The notes beneath the pieces are model-generated. The model ran no database searches. It saw nothing but the letters and a program-made list of their open reading frames with translations, and had not been told where the DNA came from. Both the position numbers and the translations under genes were made by a program. Shown here piece by piece: positions 33,422 through 42,862 of a stretch of 64,000 nucleotides of DNA (its first letter is position 1; each line of letters opens with the position of its first letter). Origin of the DNA: Bacillus_I endophytica_A (GTDB lineage: Bacteria; Bacillota; Bacilli; Bacillales; Bacillaceae_H); NCBI RefSeq assembly GCF_026790145.1, contig NZ_JALAMS010000018.1, positions 248,001 to 312,000 on the forward strand, read 5' to 3'.

Positions 33422-35158
33422 ATGAATGAACTTAACGGTTTTAAAACCTTTCTAGAAGAAGAAATGAAAGCGTGGGAAGTACCGGGAGCTGCTGTTGCGA
33501 TTGTCAAAGACGGAGAAGTGATATTTTCAGAAGGATTTGGGTTGCGTGATATCGAAAAAAACCTTCCTGTCACAGAAGAAACATTATTTGCAATTGGTTC
33601 ATCTACAAAAGCATTTACAGCTTCAGCCCTTGCACTTCTTGTTGATGAAGGAAAGCTTGCGTGGGACGAGCCTGTTCGTACGTATTTGCCTTCCTTTAAA
33701 TTAAAAGATCCTGTAGCATCAGAACGTATAACGCCGCTTGATTTACTAGTTCATCGCTCAGGTTTGCCTCGTCATGAACTAGTATGGTACGGAGCAGATT
33801 TATCACGAGAAGAACTGATCCAACGTATTCAGTATTTAGACGGAAACGTAGATTTTAGATCAGAATGGCAGTATCAAAACTTAATGTATTTAACAGCGGG
33901 TTACTTAGCAGGAGAAGTTGCTCATTCTTCTTATGAATCGTTAGTCAACAAACGACTTTTTACACCTCTACATATGAAGAAAAGTAATTTTTCAGTTGAA
34001 GATATGCAAAAAAGCAAAGATTATTCTCTTCCATATAAAGAAATCGACGGGAAAGTAACAAAAGTCCCTTTCCGAAACATTGATGAAATTGGTCCAGCAG
34101 GCTCTATTAACTCAAATATAAAGGAAATGGTGAACTGGTTGAAGTTTCATCTTCAAAAAGGAGAGTTTGACGGAAAACGAATCATTTCAGAACAAGAAAT
34201 GAAAACCCTTCATACACCACATATGTCTTGTGAGCTTATGTTCCCAACAAAAGAAGTGCCAATTTCTACTTATGGAGGAGGATGGTTTATTTCTCCATAC
34301 AGAGGGCATCATCATATTCATCACGGGGGAAACATTGATGGTTTTACAGCTCTTGTTTCCTTTCTTCCGTATGAAAACATTGGAGTAGTTGTGTTGACAA
34401 ATAAAGATGCAACACTTTTCCCTGATACCATTGTCTACAATATTTATGATCGTCTGCTTCATTTAAAGGAAAAGCAGTGGAGTAACGAACTGCAAGAAAA
34501 GCTTAAAGAATTGAAAGCAACAATGACAGGAAGTGGAGAAAAGGAGGAGAAAGGAAAAGTACCAAATACTCAGCCATCACATCCGTTAAAAGATTATGAA
34601 GGGACGTATCATCATAAAGGGTATGGGAATATGAAAATCACCTATAAGGATGGCAAACTAGAAGCAACATTCAATTCTGTTCACTCCGAGTTAACTCACT
34701 ATCATTATGATGTTTTTCAAATGAAAATTGCGGCATTCAATCATACACTTCTTCTCTCGTTTCAAGGAAATGTATATGGAGAGATTGCAAAGCTTTCAGG
34801 GCCGTTTGCACTTGAACCTGGAACAAAAGATATTGTGTTTGAAAAAGTTCCTGATGAACGTCTTCAAGATAAAGAAGAACTTATACGATATGTTGGTCAA
34901 TACAAGATTCAAGGAGAGATGTTAGCAACCGTTTCTTTAAAGAAAGAAAGTATGTTAGTTCTGTCGCTACAAGGTCAACCTGATTATGAGCTTATTCCAT
35001 ATAAAAAAGGTGCTTTTTATTTTAAAGGACTAGATGGATTTAGCGTGCAGTTTGCGGAAAATGAACAACAAGAAGTTCAGCGTATAACAATCATTCAGCC
35101 AAACGGGGAGTTTGTTGGTGAAAAAGTAAAGAAAGAAGAGGAAAAAGTGGATTGTTAG
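33422..35158 (+). CDS. Beta-lactamase-fold serine hydrolase with C-terminal DUF3471-like region
   Basis: 578 residues, ATG behind GGGGGGAGA. Class C/penicillin-binding-like hydrolase domain at about 8-355: S-x-x-K is S60-S-T-K63 (IGSSTKAFTAS), the Tyr-x-Asn-like motif is YQN (about 144-146) and the KTG-equivalent is HGG (HHGGNIDGFTALVSF, about 306). The C-terminal part (about 375-570) is beta-rich (YEGTYHHKGYGNMKITYKDG) like DUF3471. No signal peptide, so probably cytoplasmic. Such proteins are esterases or D-aminopeptidases; the substrate is unknown. Single gene with its own terminator. Confidence 0.83.
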   Translation: MNELNGFKTFLEEEMKAWEVPGAAVAIVKDGEVIFSEGFGLRDIEKNLPVTEETLFAIGSSTKAFTASALALLVDEGKLAWDEPVRTYLPSFKLKDPVASERITPLDLLVHRSGLPRHELVWYGADLSREELIQRIQYLDGNVDFRSEWQYQNLMYLTAGYLAGEVAHSSYESLVNKRLFTPLHMKKSNFSVEDMQKSKDYSLPYKEIDGKVTKVPFRNIDEIGPAGSINSNIKEMVNWLKFHLQKGEFDGKRIISEQEMKTLHTPHMSCELMFPTKEVPISTYGGGWFISPYRGHHHIHHGGNIDGFTALVSFLPYENIGVVVLTNKDATLFPDTIVYNIYDRLLHLKEKQWSNELQEKLKELKATMTGSGEKEEKGKVPNTQPSHPLKDYEGTYHHKGYGNMKITYKDGKLEATFNSVHSELTHYHYDVFQMKIAAFNHTLLLSFQGNVYGEIAKLSGPFALEPGTKDIVFEKVPDERLQDKEELIRYVGQYKIQGEMLATVSLKKESMLVLSLQGQPDYELIPYKKGAFYFKGLDGFSVQFAENEQQEVQRITIIQPNGEFVGEKVKKEEEKVDC

Positions 35159-35160
35159 AT

Positions 35161-35191
35161 AAGAGGAGCCTTTATTTTGGGCTCTTTTTTC
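35161..35191 (+). terminator. Terminator after the serine hydrolase gene
   Basis: AAGAGGAGCC pairs with GGGCTCTTTT (partial), loop TTTATTTT, followed by TTTT. Confidence 0.7.
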
Positions 35192-35270
35192 TCGTTATAA
35201 AGATAGTAAAGATAAAAACGATTTGAATGGTTTCATTTCGCTCATACTAAGAAAAAAGAAGGGGTGCATT

Positions 35271-36296
35271 ATGGAGCGAAACGAAGCAATTGATTATATA
35301 AAGTTTTTTGCTATATTAGCGGTTGTTATCATTCATACATTTCCAATTGATGGAGAAGTTGTTCTATTTATTCTCGATAACTTTGCTCGTTTTGCGGTTC
35401 CGTTTTTCTTTACAGCTTCAGGATATCTGTTTGGCTTAAAAATGCTTACCACAAAATATTCGTGGACATACACATTAAAGTATATAGTTAAGCTTATAAA
35501 AATCTATGTTTGCTGGTTCATTTTTTATGCTCTTTACGATCTTTTTATCATATATGAAAAAGGAGGGAACGTAAGCAAAGAAATTTCCTCTTATTTTGAA
35601 AAGCTGACATTAAAAAATGTTTTTTACTATGGAGAAGGAACAAGTGCTTATCAGCTTTGGTTTTTAACCGCGCTTATTTGGAGTACTCTTATTGTTTATA
35701 TGTTCGTAAAAGTAAAAAAACTGTATGTGCTTTTACCCATCAGCTTTCTTTTATATATAGCAGGACTTTTCGGTCAGTCTTATGCGCTTTTTTATAAGGT
35801 GTCCGTGAGTACAAGAGACGCGCTTTTTTTTGGCTTATTTTATACAACCCTTGGCTGTTTTTTTGCTCTTCATCCAGGCCTTTCAGCGCCGAGACCTATT
35901 TCTTCTTCTATTTATAGAACGTTCTTTTTTCTATTTATCCTGCTTCAAGCAACAGAAGCATATGTGCTTCGCTATGTGCTACACGCTCCTTTTGGAGAGT
36001 ACTTTTTATCTACTTTCTTTCTGACTTTCTGTCTTTTTTCTTTTGCTCTTTCATATCCCCAGTATGGGAGAGGAAGCTTGTTTGCTAAAGTAGGAGCAAA
36101 TGCTTTAGGAATTTACGTTATTCACGTCTTTTTTATTCGTATTTTAGATTTCCTCTTAAAGATGATTGGCATTGAAAGCCTTGAAGGCCATTTGTTATTG
36201 AATATTGTTTATACGCTCTTTATTTTTGTATTCTCATATATGACCTATGCTGGGCTCCAAAAAACCAAAAAGGCTGTAAACTTAAAAAACAGCTGA
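35271..36296 (+). CDS. Acyltransferase 3-family membrane protein
   Basis: 341 residues from the ATG at 35271, behind AAGAAGGGGTG; the upstream part of the frame has no start signal. About ten membrane segments. The family signature starts at once: RNEAIDYIKFFAILAVVIIH (His20 region) and continues RFAVPFFFTASGYLFG. LGIYVIHVFFIRILDFLL near the end is also typical. Family members O-acetylate or O-acylate cell-surface polymers; the acceptor here is not known. Single gene; the terminator is shared with the next. Confidence 0.82.
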   Translation: MERNEAIDYIKFFAILAVVIIHTFPIDGEVVLFILDNFARFAVPFFFTASGYLFGLKMLTTKYSWTYTLKYIVKLIKIYVCWFIFYALYDLFIIYEKGGNVSKEISSYFEKLTLKNVFYYGEGTSAYQLWFLTALIWSTLIVYMFVKVKKLYVLLPISFLLYIAGLFGQSYALFYKVSVSTRDALFFGLFYTTLGCFFALHPGLSAPRPISSSIYRTFFFLFILLQATEAYVLRYVLHAPFGEYFLSTFFLTFCLFSFALSYPQYGRGSLFAKVGANALGIYVIHVFFIRILDFLLKMIGIESLEGHLLLNIVYTLFIFVFSYMTYAGLQKTKKAVNLKNS

Positions 36297-36317
36297 AGGA
36301 AAACCTTCAGCTGTTTT
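36286..36317. terminator. Bidirectional terminator
   Basis: AACAGCTGAAGG pairs with CCTTCAGCTGTT around AAAA; A and T runs flank it. It closes the acyltransferase gene and the convergent MFS gene. Confidence 0.85.
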
Positions 36318-37524
36318 CAATAACACGGTTTTTTCCTGCCCCCATTCCGCATAAGAAAAGAAGAAGCGAAAAGAATAGCAAAAGGAAAAGGGGAATTGTC
36401 CATCCGTGTGTTACATCGTGCAGTAACCCAAACAAAAATGGTCCAAGTGCGGCTAACAAATAGCCTAACGACTGAGCCATACCGGAAAGTTCAGCTGCCT
36501 CCTTGGCATTGCTTGTTCGAAGCGTAAAAAACATCATTGCAAGACTAAAAGCAGATCCTATTCCAATTCCTGATGAAATAATAAAAAGTTTTATAAAAGA
36601 AAGAGGTCCATATAAAATTCCAATGATTCCAATAAATAAAAGAACGCCAGAAATTGTGACAAGGCCGCGCTGATTGTTAAGCTTTCCAGCAATAATTGGA
36701 ATAAGGAATGTAAAAGGAATAATAGCGAGCTGCATAAAAGAAAGAGTCCATCCCGCATCATCTGATGTTAGTCCTTGTTCTTTCAAAATATCAGGCATCC
36801 AAGCAATGATCGTATAAAATAAAACAGACTGCAGTCCCATGTAAAGCGAGATTTGCCAAGCAAGTTTTGATTTCCAAAGGGAAAGTGACGGCGTCTTTTT
36901 AAGCGTTTTGGCTTGTTTTTGGTAGCCGGACTTTTTAAGCTGCGGCAGCCATAATAAAAGCGCGATAAACGATAAAATTCCCCAGCATCCAAGCGCTCCT
37001 TTCCATCCTAAGCTTGAGGCTACTGAGATAGGATGACTTATTCCAGAGCCAATTGCTCCGCATAAGTTCATTGAAACCGCATAGACCCCTGTCATTAAAC
37101 CAACATTATGAGCGAAGTCTTGTTTAATTAAACTTGGTAAAAGAACGTTACACACTGCAATAGCGAGTCCAATGAAAAGAGTGCCGATAAATAAAAGGCT
37201 TACCCCACTTGTTGAACGAATAAAAATTCCCAATGTTAAAAGAAGCAGGGAAAAGAACAGGGTAGTTCCCATTCCAACTTTATTTGCCACTTTTGCTGCA
37301 AACGGTGAAAGAGCAGCAAAAGCAAGTAATGGAACAGTTGTCAACATTCCTCCTGCAGTGCTTGAGAGATGTAGCTGCTCTCTGATTGAAGAAAGCAAAG
37401 GACCAACAGATGTGAGAGGTGCACGTAAATTTGCACCAATAAAGATAATGCCGATTAAAAGAAACACTTTTGTCTCAGCTGCTGTACTATTTGAATTTCT
37501 AAGTGTTTTTGTACTGTGCTCCAT
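36307..37524 (-). CDS. MFS transporter, CynX/NimT (cyanate permease) family
   Basis: 405 residues, ATG behind GAAGGAT. Twelve membrane segments. The start (LLIGIIFIGANLRAPLTSVG) and PLLAFAALSPFAAKVANKVG are typical of the CynX/NimT group, named for cyanate and 2-nitroimidazole carriers. No cyanase gene lies nearby, so cyanate is not supported as the substrate. Single gene on the minus strand; the next gene is divergent. Confidence 0.8.
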   Translation of the reverse strand: MEHSTKTLRNSNSTAAETKVFLLIGIIFIGANLRAPLTSVGPLLSSIREQLHLSSTAGGMLTTVPLLAFAALSPFAAKVANKVGMGTTLFFSLLLLTLGIFIRSTSGVSLLFIGTLFIGLAIAVCNVLLPSLIKQDFAHNVGLMTGVYAVSMNLCGAIGSGISHPISVASSLGWKGALGCWGILSFIALLLWLPQLKKSGYQKQAKTLKKTPSLSLWKSKLAWQISLYMGLQSVLFYTIIAWMPDILKEQGLTSDDAGWTLSFMQLAIIPFTFLIPIIAGKLNNQRGLVTISGVLLFIGIIGILYGPLSFIKLFIISSGIGIGSAFSLAMMFFTLRTSNAKEAAELSGMAQSLGYLLAALGPFLFGLLHDVTHGWTIPLFLLLFFSLLLFLCGMGAGKNRVIENS

Positions 37525-37702
37525 TTTTTATCCTTCTTTCTGTACGTGTTTCATATTCCTTCGTCAGATTATCACAATGAGCACAACCTGTATAGTAGAA
37601 AGCGCCAATTATTTCTACGTAATCTTCCTCCTTCTTTTAGGGAACGCTAAACGAGAACATCATTTTATAAAGAGCGAAACATAACAAAGGGAGGATGTCA
37701 AA

Positions 37703-38449
37703 ATGCTAACATCGCGCCAGCTTTCAGAGTTTAAAAACCAGCTTTTAGAGCGCAAAAAAGAATTATCCGTTCATTTTGAAGACAATGATCACTTTAATTT
37801 ACAGAGAAGCTTAAGAGACTCAACAGCAGAGCTTTCCCTTTACGATAATCATCCAGGTGACCTTGCCACAGAAGAGTACGAACGTGAGAAAGACGTTGCT
37901 TTAAATGAAAACTTTAGAGCTGAGTATGAAGGCGTAGAAAGAGCGCTTGAAGCTATTTCAAAAGGAACATATGGAATTTGTGAAGTATGCCAAGAGCAAA
38001 TTCCAGTTGAACGATTAGAAGCGTTACCAACAGCAAGATATTGTGTAGAACATGCCCCTGACCAGTTTGTGTCACATGGACGTCCAATTGAAGAGGATGT
38101 ATTAATGCCTCCGTTCGGACGGTATGATTTAGACGATAAATTTGAAAATGTAGCATATGACGCAGAAGATTCTTGGCAAGATGCTTCATCATATGGTACA
38201 TCAGAATCTCCAGCCGATTTTTATGATCCTCCTGAAGATTATCAAAACACATATATTGAGTCAGATGAGAACTACGGATATGTAGAAGACTACGAAAACT
38301 TTGTTGGGGTTGATATCGATGGAAAAAATATTACCATTTTTCCAAACAAAGAGCATGAGGAATATGAAAATGTGTTGGATGAAGAAGGCATTATGACGGA
38401 GTTTGGTGATTTAGAGCCATACGAAAAAGATCCATATACAGAAGACTAA
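37703..38449 (+). CDS. yteA: YteA-family sporulation protein with DksA/TraR zinc finger
   Basis: 248 residues, ATG behind AAAGGGAGG. N-terminal coiled coil (about 1-85) with the DksA-like hairpin, then a zinc site with C93, C96, C114 and H117 (GICEVCQEQIPVERLEALPTARYC). The last 110 residues are very acidic and Tyr/Asp/Glu-rich. The YteA group is annotated in Bacillus as sporulation-associated; DksA-type proteins bind RNA polymerase. The exact role is unknown. Single gene; the terminator is shared with the convergent EamA gene. Confidence 0.82.
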   Translation: MLTSRQLSEFKNQLLERKKELSVHFEDNDHFNLQRSLRDSTAELSLYDNHPGDLATEEYEREKDVALNENFRAEYEGVERALEAISKGTYGICEVCQEQIPVERLEALPTARYCVEHAPDQFVSHGRPIEEDVLMPPFGRYDLDDKFENVAYDAEDSWQDASSYGTSESPADFYDPPEDYQNTYIESDENYGYVEDYENFVGVDIDGKNITIFPNKEHEEYENVLDEEGIMTEFGDLEPYEKDPYTED

Positions 38450-38456
38450 GGGCTAA

Positions 38457-38485
38457 AAAGCCAAAATCTTATAGGTTTTGGCTTC
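38457..38485. terminator. Bidirectional terminator after yteA
   Basis: AAGCCAAAATCT pairs with AGGTTTTGGCTT around a two-to-four-base loop. Confidence 0.8.
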
Positions 38486-39377
38486 TTGCTTTAAATAGTG
38501 ATTTTGTTGAGGAAGATGTTCCAACAATAACAATGGAAGAAATAACGAGAATAATGCCGAAATATTGAAAAACATCAAGGCGTTCGTGAAAAAAGAGAAA
38601 GCTTGCCAGAGCGGCTACAACAGGTTCAAGCGTAGCGACAATTGAAGCTCTGCTTGATTCCACGTAACTTAGTCCTTTTGTATAGAGTAAAAAAGCGAGC
38701 ATTGTGGAGAAGAAACCAAGTCCTATTCCATAAAGTAAAACGTCTAGATGAAGTAAGCGCTGAGGTGAAGACAGCAGACCGCTAAACGGCACGATAGCGA
38801 TTGCAGCAAATACAAAGGTATAAACAGTTACAGTGATTGATTCATATTTTTCTAATGCAAATTTGCCAAAAATGCTGTAAAGAGAATAAAAGAAACCAGA
38901 GCCAAGCCCAGCAAGTAAACCATAAAGTGAAATGGTTGTATCATTTGAAAAAATCCCTACAACAAAAGCACAGCCGCAAAACGTCATAAGCAGTGCGACT
39001 ACTTTTTGAAGGGTAAACGCTTCTTTGAACAAAAGATAAGATAAAATCATCACAAATGCAGGAGCTGTGTAAAGAAGAATAGCTGAAATAGAAACGGACG
39101 TTTCTTTAATAGCTGTGAACATACAAAGGTTAAAGAAGACAATACTAATAATACCTGTTCCAACAAAATAACGGCTGTCGCGTATATGAATTTTTAACAT
39201 CTTCTTATTATGTATAAATGTATAGCAAAGAAGAAAAATAGCCGCCATTAAGGCGCGAATAGCAACAACTTCAGCTGGAGTAAAACCAAGGTCATAAAGT
39301 TTTGTAACAAAGACTCCAATAATCCCCCAAAGAGAAGCTCCCCCTACAATATAAAGATAAGCGAGCTTTTTATTCAT
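38469..39377 (-). CDS. EamA-family (DMT superfamily) transporter
   Basis: 302 residues, ATG behind AAGGAGGG. Ten membrane segments in two EamA repeats: LYIVGGASLWGIIGVFVTKL and PAEVVAIRALMAAIFLLCY in the first, GLLAGLGSGFFYSLYSIFG and SSRASIVATLEPVVAALASF in the second. Metabolite or amino acid export is typical of the family; the substrate is open. Single gene. Confidence 0.85.
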   Translation of the reverse strand: MNKKLAYLYIVGGASLWGIIGVFVTKLYDLGFTPAEVVAIRALMAAIFLLCYTFIHNKKMLKIHIRDSRYFVGTGIISIVFFNLCMFTAIKETSVSISAILLYTAPAFVMILSYLLFKEAFTLQKVVALLMTFCGCAFVVGIFSNDTTISLYGLLAGLGSGFFYSLYSIFGKFALEKYESITVTVYTFVFAAIAIVPFSGLLSSPQRLLHLDVLLYGIGLGFFSTMLAFLLYTKGLSYVESSRASIVATLEPVVAALASFLFFHERLDVFQYFGIILVISSIVIVGTSSSTKSLFKARSQNL

Positions 39378-39474
39378 AAAAATCCCTCCTTATTCATTTT
39401 TCTAAATTGTAATCGACAAAAGGGGCTGTTGCAATGGGGGGGGAAAGAGATATTTTCTAAGATAGGTGATAAAC

Positions 39475-40878
39475 ATGGAAGGTAGCTGGATTTCGATTCT
39501 CCCGTTTTTAGTTGTCATTCCGATTGCTGTCTGGACGAAACAAGTGTTACCAGGGCTTTTGGTTGGCTTATTAATCGGCTCATATCTTCATACCCCTTCG
39601 CTTATTGGAGGGATGGAGACGATGCTTCATTATATTGTGCAGGCACTAATTGATAAAAATAATATTGAAATTATCGTATTCCTTTATGCGTTTTCTGGTT
39701 TAATTGGCATGATTAAAACCTCAGGAGGAATTAAAGGATTTGTAGAAAAAGCAGCTGAAAAGATTGATACAAAAAAGAAAGCGCTGTTGCTCACATATGT
39801 CTCAACAATTGGAACATTTAGCGCACCAACGTTTCGATTTGTCACAATTGCGCCTATTATGCGCGCCCTTTTAAAAAAGGTGAAAATGACGACAAAAGAA
39901 TTAGGATTTGTTATTGAAACAACTGCAACGCCCATTATTGTATTAATTCCTGTAGCAACTGCTTTTGTAGGATATATGGTTTCAATCATCCAAATTTCAC
40001 TGCAAAACCAAAAGATTACGGAAGACCCCTATACGATGTTTATTAAAAGCATTCCATACAACTTTTTTGCTTTCGTTATTATTTTGGTTGGCATTTATTT
40101 AAGCTTTTTTCACCACTCAAAATCAAATGCTCCAACACAAGTTGAAACAAAAGCGGAAGAAGAAGACTGGCATACGTGTCATCCTGCTGTTTCAAAAGAC
40201 TTGCCGTCAAAACCGTGGAATCTTCTTGTTCCTCTTATTCTTGTTATTTTATTAACGCTTTTTTTAACATGGTGGAGCGGTCACACGAAAGCTAATAGCT
40301 TTTTTGGAGCCTTTATTAAAGCAGATGTTCTTCAAGCAATGGTTGTATCTCTTCTTATAACTATTTTGCTTTCAGCCTTTTTCTTTCTTTTTCAACGTTT
40401 TAAGATTAATGATCTTATTACAAGCTTTGTTACTGGAGGAAATGATTTAATGTCAGTTGTGCTGCTCCTTTCAGTTGTATGGGGGCTTTCCTCTGTTGCC
40501 GAAGACTTGGGGTTTTCTCAGTTCATCACAGCTCACTCGGGCTGGATTCCGCAAATGTTTGTAACCCCGCTTCTTTTTTTATTTGGAGCAGCTGTTTCTT
40601 ATTTTATTGGTTCAGCATGGGGAACGTGGGGAATTCTTATGCCTCTAGGTGTTTCCATTGCTTCTGTTTCTGGCATTTCGCTTCCATTAATTATAGGAGC
40701 AGTATTTGCAAGCGGATCTTTTGGGGCTTTTTCATCTCCACTTAGCGATGATACAAACACAATCGCAAAAATTTTGAATTTATCTGTTGTTGATTACGCA
40801 CGCTATAAATTAAAGCCTGCTTTGATTGCGGCTGTCATTGCAGCTGTTCTTTATACAGCAACTATTTTCTTTATATGA
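39475..40878 (+). CDS. NhaC-type Na+/H+ antiporter family protein
   Basis: 467 residues from the ATG at 39475 (weak site ATAGGTG); a GTG three codons earlier has no better signal. Eleven to twelve membrane segments. FLYAFSGLIGMIKTSGGIKG, GTFSAPTFRFVTIAPIM and GAVFASGSFGAFSSPLSDDT match the Na+/H+ antiporter NhaC superfamily (YheL/YufR type in B. subtilis), with the conserved S-P-L-S-D-D-T near 425. Could also be an organic acid antiporter of the same superfamily. Its stop codon overlaps (ATGA) a possible start of csgA. Confidence 0.78.
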   Translation: MEGSWISILPFLVVIPIAVWTKQVLPGLLVGLLIGSYLHTPSLIGGMETMLHYIVQALIDKNNIEIIVFLYAFSGLIGMIKTSGGIKGFVEKAAEKIDTKKKALLLTYVSTIGTFSAPTFRFVTIAPIMRALLKKVKMTTKELGFVIETTATPIIVLIPVATAFVGYMVSIIQISLQNQKITEDPYTMFIKSIPYNFFAFVIILVGIYLSFFHHSKSNAPTQVETKAEEEDWHTCHPAVSKDLPSKPWNLLVPLILVILLTLFLTWWSGHTKANSFFGAFIKADVLQAMVVSLLITILLSAFFFLFQRFKINDLITSFVTGGNDLMSVVLLLSVVWGLSSVAEDLGFSQFITAHSGWIPQMFVTPLLFLFGAAVSYFIGSAWGTWGILMPLGVSIASVSGISLPLIIGAVFASGSFGAFSSPLSDDTNTIAKILNLSVVDYARYKLKPALIAAVIAAVLYTATIFFI

Positions 40879-40895
40879 AGACAGGGAGTGAAGGT

Positions 40896-41150
40896 ATGGA
40901 ACAATCATTAAAGTATTTACGTGAAATTTTAGCGGCACACGTTGACAGAGATGTGCTAGGGAGATCCATTTATGAACGTCTCTCAACATACGAATACGAA
41001 ACAGAAGAAGCGTTTGTAGAAGATTTAACAACAAAAGAAAGTCACTATTTGAATGCCATTTTAACAGAAGCTATTGATTACTCTAATCAAGAACAAGACA
41101 AAGAGCGCGCGCGTCAGCTTAGTGATATTTATGAAGTTTTATTTATTTAA
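40896..41150 (+). CDS. csgA: Sigma-G-dependent spore protein CsgA homologue
   Basis: 84 residues from the ATG at 40896 (GGGAGTGAAGG before it); an ATG at 40875 overlapping the antiporter stop would add seven residues. MEQSLKYLREILAAHVDRDV, YETEEAFVEDLTTKESHYLN and QEQDKERARQLSDIYEVLF align along the whole length with what I recall of B. subtilis CsgA, an 80-residue forespore protein under sigma-G. Function unknown. Co-directional with and touching the antiporter gene, although a forespore gene would need its own promoter inside that gene. Confidence 0.72.
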   Translation: MEQSLKYLREILAAHVDRDVLGRSIYERLSTYEYETEEAFVEDLTTKESHYLNAILTEAIDYSNQEQDKERARQLSDIYEVLFI

Positions 41151-41152
41151 AA

Positions 41153-41184
41153 AGAAACGAGCGATTTTTTCGTTCGTTTTTTTC
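41153..41184 (+). terminator. Terminator after csgA
   Basis: AAACGAGCGA pairs with CGTTCGTTT, loop TTTTTT, followed by TTTTTC. Confidence 0.75.
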
Positions 41185-41252
41185 TTCCTTTGAAAAAAAC
41201 GGAGTGTATTTGTAGAATGGAGAGGAGAAGATAAAAAGAAAAAGGTGTAAAA

Positions 41253-42377
41253 ATGAAAAAATATATTGTCGTTGGCGCAGGAATTCTTGGTGCTTCAACA
41301 GCCTATCATTTAGCAAAAAAAGGAGCAGAGGTTGTTGTGGTTGATCGAAAAGATCGCGGGAGAGCAACAGATGCTGCAGCAGGTATTGTTTGTCCATGGC
41401 TTTCACAGCGTCGTAACAAAGTGTGGTATGCACTTGCTAAAGGTGGAGCAAAATACTATCATCGTTTAATTTCTGATCTTGAAAAAGATGGAGAGTATGA
41501 AACAGGCTATAAAAGAGTTGGAGCTATTAGTCTTCATTATGATGAAAAGAAATTAGATGGAATGGAAAAAAGGGCATACAAACGTCGAGAAGAGGCGCCT
41601 GAAATCGGCGAGATTACAAGATTAAACAAGGAAGAAACGAAAAAACGATTTCCTCTTTTAAGTGATGAATATAGTTCTGTACATATAAGTGGAGCAGCCC
41701 GTGTAAATGGACGGGCGCTTAGAGAAGCTCTTCTTAATGGAGCAAAAAAGCATGGTGCAACACTCTTAGAAGGAAGTGCCGCTCTTTTAGAAAAAGACGG
41801 GGAAGTCACAGGAGTAAAAATAAATAATGAAGACATTTATGATGGAGAAGTCATCATCACAGGTGGAGCATGGGCAGATGAGCTTTTAAAACCATTAGGG
41901 CTAGAATTTTTAGTAACGTTTCAAAAAGCGCAAATTGTTCATTTACACGTTGAAGAAGATACAGGGAACTGGCCTGTTGTTATTCCACCGAATGATCAGT
42001 ATATTTTAACGTTTGAAGACGGGAAAATGGTTATTGGAGCAACGCATGAGAACGAAACAGGCTTTGATTACCGGGTAACAGCAGGGGGACTGCACGAAGT
42101 ATTAGATAAAGCTATCTCTGTTGCACCAGGCATCTCAAATAGCGAAATTGTTGAAACAAGAGTGGGGTTTCGACCGTTCACACCAGGGTTCTTGCCTGTT
42201 TTTGGTCCTGTTCCAACTATTAAGAATGTATTTGTGGCAAATGGGCTTGGCGCATCTGGCTTAACGTCGGGACCTTATCTTGGGAGTGAACTTGCCAAAC
42301 TTGTTCTTGGAGAAGAAACTGAGCTTGATTATCATAATTACTCTGTTGAGGAAGCTCTCACTTCAATAAAAGCATAG
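41253..42377 (+). CDS. FAD-dependent oxidoreductase, D-amino acid oxidase (DAO) fold
   Basis: 374 residues, ATG behind AAAGGTG. Dinucleotide-binding G-x-G-x-x-G at 8-13 (IVVGAGILGASTAYHLAKKG), VVVDRKDRGRATDAAAGI, and the C-terminal FAD site in TRVGFRPFTPGFLPVFGPVP and NGLGASGLTSGPYLG (about 335-349). This is the glycine/D-amino acid oxidase-like family (includes GlyOX/ThiO and sarcosine oxidases). No thiamine genes lie nearby, so a ThiO role is not supported. Single gene. Confidence 0.85.
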   Translation: MKKYIVVGAGILGASTAYHLAKKGAEVVVVDRKDRGRATDAAAGIVCPWLSQRRNKVWYALAKGGAKYYHRLISDLEKDGEYETGYKRVGAISLHYDEKKLDGMEKRAYKRREEAPEIGEITRLNKEETKKRFPLLSDEYSSVHISGAARVNGRALREALLNGAKKHGATLLEGSAALLEKDGEVTGVKINNEDIYDGEVIITGGAWADELLKPLGLEFLVTFQKAQIVHLHVEEDTGNWPVVIPPNDQYILTFEDGKMVIGATHENETGFDYRVTAGGLHEVLDKAISVAPGISNSEIVETRVGFRPFTPGFLPVFGPVPTIKNVFVANGLGASGLTSGPYLGSELAKLVLGEETELDYHNYSVEEALTSIKA

Positions 42378-42431
42378 CTTTTTATAGTTTCGTATGTTAC
42401 GATTTATTTTTACTGAAGAATAGGACGTGAA

Positions 42432-42806
42432 ATGATGATTAAAATTAGTATTCCAGCATCAGATGTAACAATTACAAGAAGAAAACAGCCTGAAAGCGCA
42501 GAACCAAGAATCCGCCCAATTAATGGATTCATTGATCTTCACGAAATTCCACGTGATAAAGGCGGTATGATTTTCTTCTATAATAAAGAAGATGAAGTGC
42601 TTTTTGTCGGAAAAGCGCGCAAGCTAAGACAGCGTGTGAAAAGACATCTTGAAGATAACGTATCCCCATTAAAACCTTACAGAGATGAAATCTACAAAAT
42701 TTCCGTATCTTTTGTAGAACGTCCTGTTGACCGTGAAATTTATGAAACATATGCCATTAATGAACTAGAAGCAAAATATAACATTGATAAAGTGTTTTAT
42801 AAATAA
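42432..42806 (+). CDS. GIY-YIG nuclease-fold protein
   Basis: 124 residues, ATG behind AGGACGTGAA. Residues about 43-75 carry the GIY-YIG core in modified form: GMIFFYNKEDEVLFVGKARK, then LRQRVKRHL with the catalytic-type Arg, and a later Glu (REIYETYAINELEAKYN). The N-terminal 40 residues are unassigned. Members of this group include UvrC-like and small stand-alone nucleases. The G-I-Y/Y-I-G strands read M-I-F and F-V-G, so activity is uncertain. Confidence 0.75.
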   Translation: MMIKISIPASDVTITRRKQPESAEPRIRPINGFIDLHEIPRDKGGMIFFYNKEDEVLFVGKARKLRQRVKRHLEDNVSPLKPYRDEIYKISVSFVERPVDREIYETYAINELEAKYNIDKVFYK

Positions 42807-42813
42807 GGGAAGA

Positions 42814-42862
42814 AAAGCGAGCGCAAACCTTTCATATCAAAAGGTTTACGCTCGCTTTTTTT
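42814..42862. terminator. Bidirectional terminator
   Basis: AAGCGAGCGCAAACCTTT pairs with AAAGGTTTACGCTCGCTT (one mismatch). It closes the GIY-YIG gene and the convergent Hsp20 gene. Confidence 0.85.

Noticed and set aside
36307..37524. Cyanate transport role for the CynX/NimT-type carrier
   Set aside because: No cyanase or carbonic anhydrase gene in the area; the family name alone does not prove the substrate.
41253..42377. ThiO (glycine oxidase of thiamine synthesis)
   Set aside because: The fold fits, but no thi gene or TPP riboswitch lies nearby.
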